Shown in pieces: positions 11,273 through 25,596 of a stretch of 64,000 nucleotides of DNA. The position numbers were made by a program, and so were the translations under genes. The notes beneath the pieces are model-generated. The model did not search any database. It saw only the letters and a list, made by a program, of their open reading frames with translations, and had not been told where the DNA came from. Each line of letters starts with the position of its first letter. Positions within the stretch are counted from its first letter, which is position 1. Origin of the DNA: Dryocosmus kuriphilus (Eukaryota > Arthropoda > Insecta > Hymenoptera > Cynipidae); assembly GCA_038277395.1 (NCBI GenBank), contig CM076192.1:201066161-201130160 (forward strand), given 5' to 3'.

Positions 11273-14200
11273 CTGAAAGAAAAAATGGCGATTTTTTAGC
11301 AACGAATTTTTGCAACAAACCCAATTGTACTTTCGTACTTGTAAGTTTAAGCCATTTGAGACTATGTGGGAGAATTTTCGCATAAATTCTGAACGATAGA
11401 ATTGTTTTTCAGCAAAGCATTTGAGCTTTCACCCAAAGATTGAAAAATCTTTTTTTTGAAAATTCCCAAAAAATAATCTGGAAGTCAACGGAATGTCCGT
11501 ATTTAAATTCGAGACGACAAAATCTTCACCAAAAGAAAAAAGTATTTTAAGTTTTGAAAAAAATTTTTTAACCAATAAGTACGAATTCTTGAATTACCAA
11601 CAATGAAACATTATGTTTTTGCAAAATGGAAAAAATAACAAAATTTATTTGCAAGAAAAATAGTTAAAAACAAAAATAGTCGAGTTTTCAATCAAAAAAA
11701 AAGTGCCTTCACGTAAAATGTTAATTCTCAACAAAACCCTAGAAACTAAAAATAAAAAAATTATCTAAATTCCACACCAAAATTATTTGTCGACCAAAAA
11801 TGAAGCAGGTAGGATTTGACTCAAAAAAAAAAGATTAAATTTGACAGATAAGATATGAACTTTCAAACAGAGTACATGATTTTCAAGAAAAGATTAATTC
11901 CTAATAACATTACTGACTTTTCAAGAAGGAAGTCACAATTACAATTAAAGAAATGCCTGAAAATACACGAAAAGGCATTCCCAAAAGACTATAAGCCATA
12001 TTTGTATTTTTGATTGAAAAAATTTAATTTGCAGCAGAGTACTAAATTGTTAAGAAAAAAAGTTTTCAACTAAATATGGTGAATGCTCAAAACGAAAATG
12101 TAAAAGTTGGCTTAAAACAAACAAAAATTTTTCAATCAAAAAAATATATGTTCTTTTATGGGGTTTGATTCATTTAGTCACATAATATTATTGGTCCACA
12201 TTGACGATACCATCATTTTAAATCCTAGACTTCTGAGTATTTTATTTATAAAATACCATTTATTCTATATTGAATTTTAAATAATGCTTTAGTTACCTCT
12301 ACTCTCTCTTCTTTTAGAAGATGATCCTGAAAGAATATAAAAGCGATTTTCTATTAATGAATTTTTTCAGCGAACCCAATTGTACTTTCGTACTTCGAAG
12401 TTTAAGGTATTTTCGCCCCAAGTCAATACGTTTCAACAAAATCAAAAGTTCTTTTAGAAAAACTTAGAGGTTTCAATAATTTGAGGTTATTTTACGATAT
12501 CGCGAATCTCCATCTTGTTAACCTACATTTAAAGAAACCCATTTTAAGAATGGGTTTTCGTAAGACATCTAAGTTATGTCACATTACATGATGATTTTGG
12601 TGGAAAGACCTTATTCTGTTAAAAATTCCCGAACATAACCTCGAACGGTATTAGACGAAATATTCGACCCAGAAATTATTATTTCTCGTCCAGAAATGAA
12701 ACAGCTAAACTTTGAGTAAAAAAAAGATTAAATTTGACCGACGAAAGTTGAATTTTCAACCAGAAAACATTTCTGTTCAAAAAAAATTAATTCTTAACAG
12801 AATCCATGACTTTCCAAAAAGAACAAAAAAATTCCAATTAAAGAAATGCCTCAAAGTAGGCAAAAAGACATTTCCAAAAGCCTATGAGCCAGATCTGTAT
12901 TTTTGATTTAAAAAATTTAACTTTCAACAAAGTAGTGAATTTTTAATAAAAATATTTTCTACCAAGTATGTTGAATACTTGAACGAAAATGTGAAAGCTG
13001 AGCTAAAACAGGAAAAAAATCTTCCAAACAAAAATATACGTTTTTTTACGGGGTTTCATTCATTTAGTCATATTATATTGTTGGTCCACATAAACGTCAT
13101 CAAAATTTTAGATCCTATATTTCTGAGTACTTTACTAATAAAATACTATTTATTCTATATTGAATTCTAAATAATGTTTCAATTACCTCTACTACCCTTG
13201 GTTCAGAAGATGATCCTCAAAGAAAAAAAATAGCGACTTTCTATTGATCAATTTTTTCAACAAACCCAATTGTACTTTCGTACTGGTAAGTTTAAGGCAT
13301 TTGCGGTAATTTTGTTGAATTTTTGCCCCAAATCGACATTTCAACCAAAATCATACAAGGTTCAGTTATTCATTTTTATCTAAAAAACGTACAAGGTTCA
13401 ATAAGTTTTGAGGTTATATTAGGGAATCCCGAATCTCCAGTACGGCATTAGACTAAATAATCGTATTTCTAATTTCGGACCAGTTAAATTCCCTACAAAA
13501 GAGGACAATTTTTAATAAAATAGTCGATTTTTCAATTAACAGAATGAATTTTCATGCGAACATTTATAACTGGCTTAAAACAATAAAATATTTTTTTCAA
13601 CCAACAATGGTTGAACTATCAACCTTGGAAAATTATCAAAAAGACATTTGAATTCCCGGTCAAGCAAGATAAATTTTCAGAAAAAGAATTTCGTTTTCGC
13701 AAAATAGTAGAACCTTGAACCAATGGCGAATTATTAACAAAATTTGTATTTGTAAAAAGTAGTGAAACTTTTAACTAAAAAGGACGAATTCTTAACCAGG
13801 ACTGGAGCAGTTAATTACATGAAAAAAAATTAATTTAGAAACAAAAATATTTGAGTTTTTAATTAAAAAAGTAGAATTTTATGAAAAATACTATTTCTCA
13901 ACAAAATCTCAATACTTCAAAATAGAAACATATTTGAAATTTCGCCCAAAAAATTATTTCTCATCCATACATGGAACACCTAAATTCCGAGTAAAAAAAA
14001 AGGACTAAATTTGACCGAACGTAGTTGAATTTTCATCCAAAAGACACCACTTGTCAACAAGAAATTAATTCTGAACTAAATCCATGACTTTCCATAAAAG
14101 AAGTAAAAATTCCAAACCCCGTGTGGAAATGGCAACCCGGTCCTAGCTGAGTCCCTTTTATTTTTACCCCTTTATAGCTAAGTCCTATCACGCAAAATTT

Positions 14201-17200
14201 ATTAGCAACAAGTTTGGCGAGTCACAACCTTCTAACTATCCTATTAATATTGCCTAATCAGGACCCCTTTATAGTACCTGTTTATAACCTAGTCAGGACG
14301 TACTTTTCTTGAATGACTTTCTATCCAAACTACAAGGAAATAGTTGACTAACACAAAATTAAACTAAAAAAAATCTGCCCACTTCGCGGGCGCATTCTCA
14401 TCGTGCGCCATGTGCTCCGCGCTTCTCGCGAAGTATGAACGCGCCCCGATATTCCTGAACCTCGCGCTTCGCGCTCGGGTGTTTTTGATCCTCCCACTTC
14501 GTGTTCGGTTTTCCTTACACATGGATCTGAAGTTTTCAAAACATCTACTTGTAATAAAATTCTTAAATTTTGATTTTATTGAAAATTATAAAGAAAACTA
14601 GTGATCGTCGCGCTTCGCGCTCTGATATATTTAAGCCTCGCGTTTTGCAATCGGGTGTTTTTGGTCCCCGCGATTTTCAGAACACTTTTCGCAAGTTTTC
14701 AAAATACTTGCTTTTAATGGTATTATTAAATTTGAATTTTTATTAAAAATTACAAAAGAAATTATTTACTTAAGGCTCTATCACCCTTAAAGAATACATT
14801 CTCATCATGACACTGGCGCTTCGCGCTCCAAAATTAATTTTTGTTTAAATCCATTGTAGATTACCAAAGTGTTCTTGTGATTTTCCAAATTTTCACAATG
14901 CAAGTTATCTATTCCTAAAAGTAAAAAAAGGAGCATTATAAAAAAAATTGGAGGTTATTCCAAGGTGGAAAATTCTGCTGGTTCGTATTTTCTCATACCT
15001 TGTATAATTTTGTTCCAAAGTGGATATCTTTATATTTAATAAAGTTTGTCACAAATAACTCAAAACCATGCGACTTTAGAAAAAAATTATGGAACGCAAT
15101 TTTGTAGAACTTTTCCAGGTAAACAAATTTACTTATTATCATGTCTTTCGTATCTTGCATAGTTTGGCGGAAAATCTGAAATTTTAATTTTTTGAAAGCG
15201 TTGTCTCGATTGAAAGCAAAACAGTGAATTTGATCAAAAAATGGTTTAAACAAAATTTTTAGAACCTTTTGAGTTGAAAAACTTTGTTATATATTATTTT
15301 TTGTACCTTGTCCGCCACACCAGAGCCCATTCTTCCCACATTCCTCTAACTTTCCTGACTTTCTCCCAGACCTCATCCCCTCTCTTTTGCGTGGCATTCC
15401 GAATGCGGTTCGTTTCCTCTCTAAACCCTTTAATGAGGCTTTCTAGATTCTCTAGATCGACTTTCGCTTTTGCCTTATTCCTCTCCGGTGGAGAATCTTT
15501 CTTAAGCTTTTTCCGCAACTTCTCCTCTCCCTGTTCATTCCCCTCTTCTACCCTTGACCTTTTACTACCTTCCAACTTGTCCCCACATCGCTTTTATCCA
15601 TTAACCCTACCCCCTTGTCAACATTTGATAAAAAGTTTTCTCGATCCTAAACTGCTAGATGTCAATCTACTAAGCCGTTCCCGATTGGACGGTCTGCCTC
15701 GAGCTCCTCTGTCGGCTAGCACCCTTCCTTCTCATCACTCACAACGCTTCTCTGCGTAGCAAACTGCATCTTCCCATCATCAGTACTCTCCCCGGCATCA
15801 CCCTTTCCCCTCCATGTTTCTCCGCACACAGTGAGCTCATCAACACAGAGGTTATCTACCTGCTGCTGCCATCTACTGGCTCCCATTGGGCTCCTCATTG
15901 CAAACATGCTGGTCTAACTTACCGTTTTGCTGTCCCCTATATTCCCTCTCACTTTTCTGACAGTCGCCAAATCCATAAAATATAACACAGAATACACAGG
16001 CGTCGTTCACCTTTCGGTACCGGAAACGGAAGCCCAAATGAATTTTTAATATAATATTTTAAGTTTTAACAAAAAGAACACAATTTTTAGTAAAATCGGC
16101 GAATCTTTAACTAAAAGAATGAATTCTCTTTCGAAAATTTATAACTGACTTAAACCGAAAAATATTCTTTTTCAGGCAACAATAGTGGAATTCTCAAACT
16201 TGAAAAAATTGTCAAAAACACAATTGAGTTCCGGCTCAAGAAAGATAAATTTTCAACAAAAGAACTATTTTTCAGCAAAATAGTTTAACTTTCAACCTAA
16301 GATGAATTATTAACAAAATCCCTGTATTTGCCAGAAAATAGTAAATTTGAAGCCAAAAGGGATGAATTCTTAACCAAGAATGGAACAGTTAACTTAATGA
16401 AGGAAAAATTAATTTAGAAACAAAAATTTTTGAATTTTTATAAAGGACTTAATTTTCCGAAGAATACTAATTCTCAACAAGATACTAAAATTTCAAAATA
16501 AAAAAATAGTCAAAATTACATCCAAGAAATTAATTTTCTCAACCAAAAATGAAGCAGCTAAATTTTGAATAAAAAATCTGCCCGCTTAGCGGGCACATTC
16601 TCATCGCGCGCTTCGCGCGAAGTATGACTGCGCCTGGGGCGCGCATCTGTTGGCACTCGTTAAAATCTAATCTTCTGTCTGGAGGCCAGGCAGTGTTTAC
16701 TATATGTCCTTGAGGTCGTCGAATCCAAATCCGAGGGCGAAAAAACTCCTGCACGTCAGGGTTCTGACATAACCTCAAAAAACCTCATAAATTTTTTTTT
16801 CTGATTTCGGGGGCCAGACCATCCTTATTATGTTCTTGAGGTCGCTGATTTCGAATTCGAGGTCAAAAAACCCCAAAAGATACCAGCAAGTCAGGGTTTG
16901 GACATAACTTCAAAAAACCCCATAAAACTTTTTTTTCCAGTGTGGGTGTCAGACCACGTCTACTATGTGTTTTTGGCAGTCGCTGCATCCGAATGCATAG
17001 TCAAAAATGCGACTGTCCTATATAGCTTTGTTTGGTGGAGTAAATAGGGTTTATGAGCTGAACTGATTTTTGTTTAGTATACGGCTAAGGTCAAAACGTT
17101 GAAGCGTAATATAGCTTAGATTACGAGGTATTTTGATGGTGATGTCAAAACCTTGACTTGCTGGGATGTTTTGGACCTCGAATCCGAATTCATCAATCCC

Positions 17201-20200
17201 AAAACATATAATAAACATGGGCATACCCCCGGACTTGTAGCAAAATTTTTTATAAAGTTTTTTGATGTTATATCAGAACCCCGACGCGCTGGGGTTTTTG
17301 AACCTCGGATTCGGATTCAGCGACCCCAAAAATATATAATAAAAATGGTCTGACCCCCGGAGTTGAAAGCAAATTTTTATGAGGTTCTTTGAAGTTATGA
17401 CAGAACCCTGACGAGCTGGGGTTCTTTGAATCTCGGATTCGGATTCAGCGAACCCAAAAACATATAGTAACCATGGTCTGACATCCAGACCCGAAAAAAT
17501 AGATTTTTTTTGTATGGCTGTGAAATAGACGAGTATAATAATAAAACAGAACGTAGGTATATGCCAAAACTTTCAGAAAAACACTGAATTAATTATTAAA
17601 ATAAAAAATAAATTACTATTAAAGAATGTCTAGCTCGCTTGTTATTTGTGTTTATGTCTGTGATCTATTAGTTTAAGCAATCAGCTGTTTGAATTTGAGC
17701 GCAATGATCGCTCCGCTGACCGTGCTAAACGTATCCGCCTGGGTGCCAAGGCATGCCCCAGAGTGAGGCATGCTTGAAACTTTAGCCTTTCATTCCTCGA
17801 TTTATTTTGAACAATATATTAAGGCGCTAAAATATTTTATTTATTAGTTCAGTTATTAATGCAATTACCTATCTATTTTAATCTTTTTTACTGATGCAAT
17901 CTTTTTTGTTTAGATACAATTGTCAACTAAATTTAGGGTGCACCATATGCCCCGATCTCCCCTATGTATATGCGGCATGAAGAATGTATGGTTATGTAAA
18001 GATACTTACACCCGTAAAAGGGAGAGAGTATAAATATAAAATTGAGTGACTGCATCTCAATTAACTTTTTAATTACCCCCAACTGGCGTTCCACGAGGTA
18101 CATCAGAATTGTGTGGTAGTTGATCAGCTGTTTCTGTAAGAAGAATTATTGTTGGGTGTTTTTATTAATAAGTCTTTTCAACGAACAAAAAAGAAGACAC
18201 GTAATATTTAACAATTAGTTTATAGCTGAGAAACATTTTTTGACGAAATGGTCGAATCTTCAACTAAACTAGATGGATTCTCAAACGCAAATATTAACGT
18301 TGACTTAAGCCAAAAAAGATTACTTATCAAACAAAAGTAATTGAATTCTCAACACAAAGAAGTTCTAATAAGAAAATTGAGCTTCCACACAAGAAAGATG
18401 AATTATCAAGAAAAAATCTGCCCATTTCGCGGGCACATTCTCATCGGGCGTTTGGAGCGCCGCGCTTCGCACGAAGTATGAGCGAGTCTACGGCGCGCGG
18501 TCTGGTGTTCATCGCTTTTCGCGGTTTGATATAGTTGAGCCTCGCGCTTCGCGCTCGGATGCTTTTGGCCCTTGCACATCATCCTAGGGATTCTTTACTT
18601 GGGCCTTAAAATTTCAAAAGACCTACTTTTAATGAGATTACTAAACTTGAATTTTTTATTAAAAATTACAAAAGAAATTATTTTACTTAAGGCTTTATCG
18701 ACCCTAAGTAATACATTTTCATCATGAGACTCGCGCTTCGCGCCCGAAAAAATAGATTTTTTTTAAAAACTTTGTAGATTGGTAAAGTTTTCATGTAATT
18801 TTCCAAATTTTCAAAATGCAGGAATTCGATTCATAAAAGTAAAACGATGAGCCTTATAAATATATTTTAATGCTCTTTCCAAGGTGAAGAATTCTGCTTG
18901 TCAATATTTTCTCATATCTTGTATACTTTTGCTGGAAAATGGTTTTCTTTATATTTCTTAACAATTTTCATGAATAACTCAAGAACGACGCGTCTTTTCT
19001 AAAAAATGATAGAGAAAAAATTTGTAGATTTTCTTGGGGTGAACAGCTTGGTTTGTTACCATTTTTTTCGTATCTTACATAGTTTGGCGGGACATTTGAC
19101 TTTTTGATTTTTAATAACGTTCTCTCGATTAAAATAAAAACCGTGCATTTTATCAAAAAATGTTTAATACAAAACTTGTCGACTTTTCTGAGGTAAATAA
19201 TTTTATTCTCAACCGATTTCTTTTCTTGCATATTTTGGCTGGAAAATTGAATCCTTGGTTTTGTGAAAAACGTTTTTGATTTCTAAAAACATAAACGCTA
19301 GTCAAACTGATATTTTTATATACATATATAAGCTATATTGTCCTTTAAAGGGAATCTTTAAAAAGTGCTCGAAAAATCCTTAAGCAAAATTATTCAATAC
19401 TTTATGTTTTATAACAAATTTTCTGGCCACGTTGGCGACCTCTCTAGTCGGGCAGATACGTAATTATACAAGAGTGTGACAAACAAGGGTTAAATCTGGG
19501 TAATTATCGAACTTGTCGTCTCTTTCTAGACCGTTAGGAAGTGTGTAAAGCGCAACCCAACCAGATGATTTTTTCAAAAGTTTTTGCGGTAACTGACAAC
19601 ACGAGGACGACAACTACGACAACAGGCAGGCAGACACCGTCGTAGAAACAGTTTTTTCTCAATCAGAGTGTCCCAAAACGTGGAGATTTGATGAAAACTG
19701 CAATTCTCAAATTTTACATAAATCTAATATCTTCTCTGATGAGAACTAAAAAAATTTCATTTTTCGAGCAGACTTTTTAAGAAACTAGGAAATTCACGTT
19801 ATTCATATACTTCATTAAACTGGTAAGCGTGGGAAACGTGATGAGAATGCGCCTGAGTATCGGGCAGATTTCTTAATAACCTTTACTACCTTTCTTATTA
19901 ACTTTATAGTAAACTATTTTTTGATTAAAGCAACTATTATACGTTTCATGAATAAACCATGCGTTGGATCAAAACATGGTTTTCAGAGAATGTATAGATC
20001 TTTTTAAGATGAACAATTCTGCTTCTTAATAAATCCGATTAGTCCTCCGAAAGATATCGTGGGAACAGGCGATGACAACGGCAACGACAACCACAACAGA
20101 TAGACACCGACGGAAAAATATGTTTTCTTCCTACCTCGGTCGAAAGTACCCACTTCTGCCGAAGGTCGGTATTCCCTCACGCTCTGCGCGCCAACTAGCA

Positions 20201-23200
20201 GGCCGAAACTCTCTACTCCCTGCCAGGAGTTACTTGCCGTGAGTAGATGTCTCGTGATAATTTTGCAAGTAGATGCGAATGCAATGATTCTGACGATGAG
20301 AAAGAGAGATAGCTAGATGCAAATACGCTCACAATAGTAAATTGTTTAGATTTCTGGTAAAAATAAACGAATCTTGAGATATAAAATTACATTATGTAAA
20401 ATAATTCTGAAAGACTTGTCTGTTGTTCCTCGTTTGATTCGTACGACTCATCCATTATTAATAAATAATAATATTATTTATTTATTTTCCTTAATGCTGG
20501 ATAGCTGGATTTCTCGAGTACTCGCAAAAAGGAGAAATAATCTAACCAATGACGAGCACTCGCGGCTGCTCGCAAAAGTACGACGGGACGTCTATTCGCA
20601 GCGAGTAACTCGATGCATGATGTAGCACCTTTACGCCTAACTCGAGTATAGAGTACTTTCTAACCTTAAATATTTAAAATTATTTTCACTGAGGAAACTA
20701 GTGTCATAGTTCATAGAGTATGTTTATTTCTCTCTCTCTCTCCGTCTCTCCCCCTCTCTCTCACTCTCTCTCTTTCTCTTTTTTCTCTGGGCTTTTCAGC
20801 ATCCACCGAATAACAACCTTCGCTCCGCTCGAGTCGTAAATGCGGCGGATGCTGAAAAGGTCTCGATTGTTATCAATATATAATTTCATAAATATTTCAC
20901 CAGTCAGCTGCTAGCAGATTCATTATCAAATTAACCACAAATTTTCGACCGGGTAGGAAGAAAAATAGAATAAATTACTCGGGACGAATGTCGAAGACCC
21001 TTTATGGTGCCTCGCCCCCTCGGCATCGCTACGGATTCTTGGCTGGGAGGGACCTTCGGCTTTCATCCCTTGTAATGTAATGTACTATTTTTGGGATTCA
21101 GGGGATCACGAAACGTCGAGATTTCGTGATATCCGCGAAATTCAGATATCACACACGACTAATTCCTCGGTATTTGAGATGAGAATAAAAAATTTGAAAT
21201 GGGAATATCCTTGTTTAGTTTTCAACTGTTACATCTTTGGTGGAAAAGTTGAAACTTCATCTATTTTGAATAAAAATCAATTTTTCATTTTCAAAAATTT
21301 GTTACTTGATCTCATAGTTCTACTATATTTTGCTAAAATATCACATTTTCTGCTTGGAAGTCAACTATTATGTTTCTGGAAAAGGATTCATCTTTTTTGT
21401 GTGAGAATTAACATTTTTAGTTAAAAAATTCAAATATGTTGTAGGACATTCAGCAAATTTGTGCCAAATTCATCTCTAGCTGAAAACTATTTCTTCTGCT
21501 GTAAAAAATTCATCCTTTTGGGGTCATTATTGAACTTTATTAATAAAAACTCCCCTTTTTGAATTAATAGTTCAGCCCTTTATAATCATATATTTTGTTA
21601 AAAATTTGCCTCTTTCAGTTTAAAATTAAGCTACTCCTATTTTATTCGAATATTTCTTTTTTAGTTAGAACTAAGCTATTTCGTTGCAAGTTCATGTCTG
21701 TCTTTCTGAAAATTTGACACTTTTGAAATTAGAAATTAATTAGAATCAGCCACTTTTTGTTGAAAATTTACCTAATCCATTTTTGTATCAATTCTTTATC
21801 ATCGGCTAAAGACTCTATTATTAGATTTTTTGTTGCATATTCATCACTTTCGGTAGAGAATTCAACAATTTCGTGGAAAAATCGTAACTTTTGGCTGAAA
21901 ACTAAACCCTTGCATTTTTGTTCTAAAATTCTTTCTTTTTTCGTTGAAAATTTAACTACATTGTGAAAAATTGGCAGTCTTTAATAAAAAGTTGAAATAT
22001 TTCCTTGAAAATAAACTCTTTTTAATTGGAAATATATCTATTTTTTTAATAAAAATTCATTGCATGTTTAAAATCTGTTTGAATTTTTTGTTTGAAAATG
22101 TTACGCTTTGATGGAAAATTAAAATATATTGTTTCAAAATTCAGCTAATTTGAGAGAAGATTGCCGATTTTAGTTCAAATTTGAGACACATCATTTAGAT
22201 TAAATCTAAGTTTTTGAAAATATAACAAGCTTTCTTTGAAAATTAATTTATCTGTTTGAAAACATTATTCAAAGGAAGTAATGTTTAGTATTGGATGCAG
22301 TAGGTTTTACGCGAATAAGTATTGGAAACCCAATATTTTCTCTCGAAAAAAGTGTCAGGTTCAAAGCTTGCCAATACCTCTTTTTAATAAGGGATGTATC
22401 ATTTCTTTAATTAGAGATTCAGAAACTTTGGTTGAAAGTTAATTTTCTATCCAATTTTAAAATAAAGAAAAGCTCAGCGGTTTTCTGTGTTGGTAACATT
22501 TTTTAACACTGCCCTTCAGTTAATAATGTCCCTTAAAATATGCCCTGATAATATTTTTGTTTTATATTTTATCATAGATTTTAAATTACCCGCTGTACGA
22601 GGAAGTGCTTGTGTGTCTATTTGAGGGTGAATATAAAACCCTTTCCAATATTTTGACTTAGGTTTTTCATTAGGGTCTAACACGAGATCATTATCCTGTA
22701 GTTCGTAGCACTCTTCTTCACCATCTGATCGTGTGAGAAAACTAAAGTTATTATTTATTAAAACAATTTGAAAAAAATTTCGCTTAGATATATTAAATTG
22801 TAGTCTATTGATTATTTGCCAAAAAGTTCATGGAAAAGGTTTCTTTGCTCACGGGGCATCGAAATAGATGCGGCTCAAGCCCAGAATGAAACGGATGTGG
22901 TGTCAGAAAAAAATTCAAGGACCCTTTTATAGGGTAGAAATCACCCTTAATATCGAATGGCTTTTATGTCTCAAAGTCGACGCTTCACAATAAATAAATG
23001 GCAACTTTAGGACATGAGAAACAAAGGTAATCCCTAAATGACGTTGAAAGCTATATGGCTTTAGAAAAAAAATCACCCACCATTATATGGAGGGTAGCAA
23101 TCACATTTGCTGTCTAAAATTTATCAAATCCTAAAGTTGAGACTTTTCAACAAGAAAATGATTAATATTTATCTGAAAAGTAATTTTGGGATGTTTATCT

Positions 23201-25539
23201 TTGCTTTCAATGTCAAGAAGTTGATATTTACTCGTATGTAATGTGTGGACTTTAGGACCTGATAAATTTTCCACAATAAGGGTGACCTCTACCACGATAC
23301 GTATATGGATCATTGATTTTTTTCCTGACACTAGGTTCCATCCAAAGTTATCTAGGTTTGTATATCTTCTTTTTTTTCCATTTCCTGATGCTGCCATATA
23401 CTCGTTAAAAAGTATAGTCCTTAGGACTTGATCCATTGTAGAAAACAAGATCGATTTCTAACATGGATGTAAAATTTCAGGTGACGCGGGACTAGGAGTG
23501 TGGATGAGTGAGCTGGGGTGAGCTAGAGGAGTAAAAGGAGAAGGATGAGAGAGTAGTTGGGAGCTATAATGGAAAGCACGCGTGGATTTGGGCAGAATTC
23601 TATAAGATTTGCTTTAGACTGTATTTTAATTTTCTGAATTACTGTTTGCCGGTTGTTGCTGGAGGATTTGACCGCCTCGGACTATTGCAACAATTCCTTG
23701 ATCATTTTGGATTTTGTCACCGTCACTTGGTTCCAGATTATCGAATACTTGAGGAGCTGTAAGAAAAATGTACGTTATTCATTATTTTTATATTTAAAAA
23801 GTCGATTAACTTATAGCTCAATACAGTGCACACAAAATTACATCACCATCATCTAGATCATCTTGATTCGGAATCGTAATTGTTCTTTTATCTGCAAGAA
23901 AAATGTAGATAATTAATTTTTATATTGAAAGAATTCAAACAATGTTAGGCTTTGGAGTTTTCACCTGAAGTCGATATTTTTTATCAAAAAGATTAGATCC
24001 TTTAGAGTGTCTTAGGTTTCAATAATTTGAAGTTACTTTAGGAAATTGTCACCGCAAAGGCTTCTTTTTACAACAGAAATCATTAGTCCTTTTAGAAGTC
24101 TTACAAGTTTTAAGAATTTGAGGTTATGTTAAGTATTTTCCGTAAAAAATAATTACATTCTTAGAAAACTTGTACGACTAAATTCTTTGGAGACTCACTG
24201 AAATAATTAAAAACTTATGAAATACATTGCAATGCCTTACAACTTTTTCAAATCACTTGAAACTGTTTGAAATCTGTTATTATTTAATATCTTTCAAAAT
24301 TATTGGAGGCCGTAGAAGTCCCTTCAATTTAAAATTTAAAATGCTTTGAAATATTTGGAAATACTTTAAAATCAAGAATGTTATAATTCCATACAATCGT
24401 ACGATTATTTCTACGGATTTCGACAATCTCAAAAGATATGAAAAATTAAAACAAAGAAAGGATACCATTGAATTTATGTTATGTACTTTAAAAGATAGCG
24501 AAGAACTTCAAGAGATCGCATTTACAGATTTCAAAAAATTTTGAAGAATTTCATATGATTTAAAGAATTTCATAGGAACTCCAAGTATTAAAAAAATTTG
24601 ATGGTATTTAAAAAGTCTCAAGGGGTTTTAAAGAACTAATAAAGTTTTAAGGGATTGTAGAAGATCGCAATGTATTTATAGAGAACTCAAGGGAATAAAA
24701 TCATCTTTTTACATTTAAAAGGCTTTAAATGATTCATACGCGTCTATAACTATTTTAAACAAGTTAAAGGAGTACAAAAGGGGTCAAAAGATTTCAAGGA
24801 ATGTCAACGGTTTTGCTTGAAAATATTTAAAACATCTTATTTAAATGACCGAATAATCGACAATATTTAAAACCTTACCAATTAAAGAAATGAACTTTCT
24901 AAAATTTTGGAAATTTAAATTGTAAAAGTTCTAAAACTTAAACTTACTATCCCAGTTGAAAAAAACAAAATTTCGCCTATCATCGTATAAGAACGTTGGA
25001 CGCATTGATCTTCGAAGCAGAGGGCGGCCTGTAAGAAAAAAGATAGGGATATTTTACTAACGAATTTTGACAACGATCCCAACTGTATTTTCATACCGGT
25101 TCATAAAACTTCGAGCAATTTTCAAGTACAGTTTTGATTTCAGTTTTCTGTCATTCATTTCCTCTAAATACATATCAGGCCACAAAGCGCTTTATAGAAA
25201 GAAAAAAATTAATAAAAATGTATTCTCGACATTGAAAAACATAGTATTTACAAAGGAGGTCTCTCAAGCAATCAAAAACTAGATTTTCAATTAAAAAAGT
25301 GGGGAACTAATAGTATAAGCTAAAAAAAAACGTAAAACCAATTTTTTTAACTCAGTTTAATCAGCCCCCCCCCCCCCCCCCGTGAAAAGGTCGTAACTGT
25401 TTTTTATTTCACTGAATTCCGCCCCAAATGCTTTCATATACGATATTAATAAAAAATTGTGCGCTAAACAAATCTATGAGTTATAGCTGTATGGTAGTGG
25501 CTATAATTACACACACACACACAGAGACACACGTTCACA

Positions 25540-25596
<57 letters not shown>

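Noticed and set aside
23131..23448. 105-residue minus-strand reading frame inside the microexon gene
   Set aside because: Covers a degenerate non-coding repeat, has no splice-phase link to neighbouring exons and no recognised domain.
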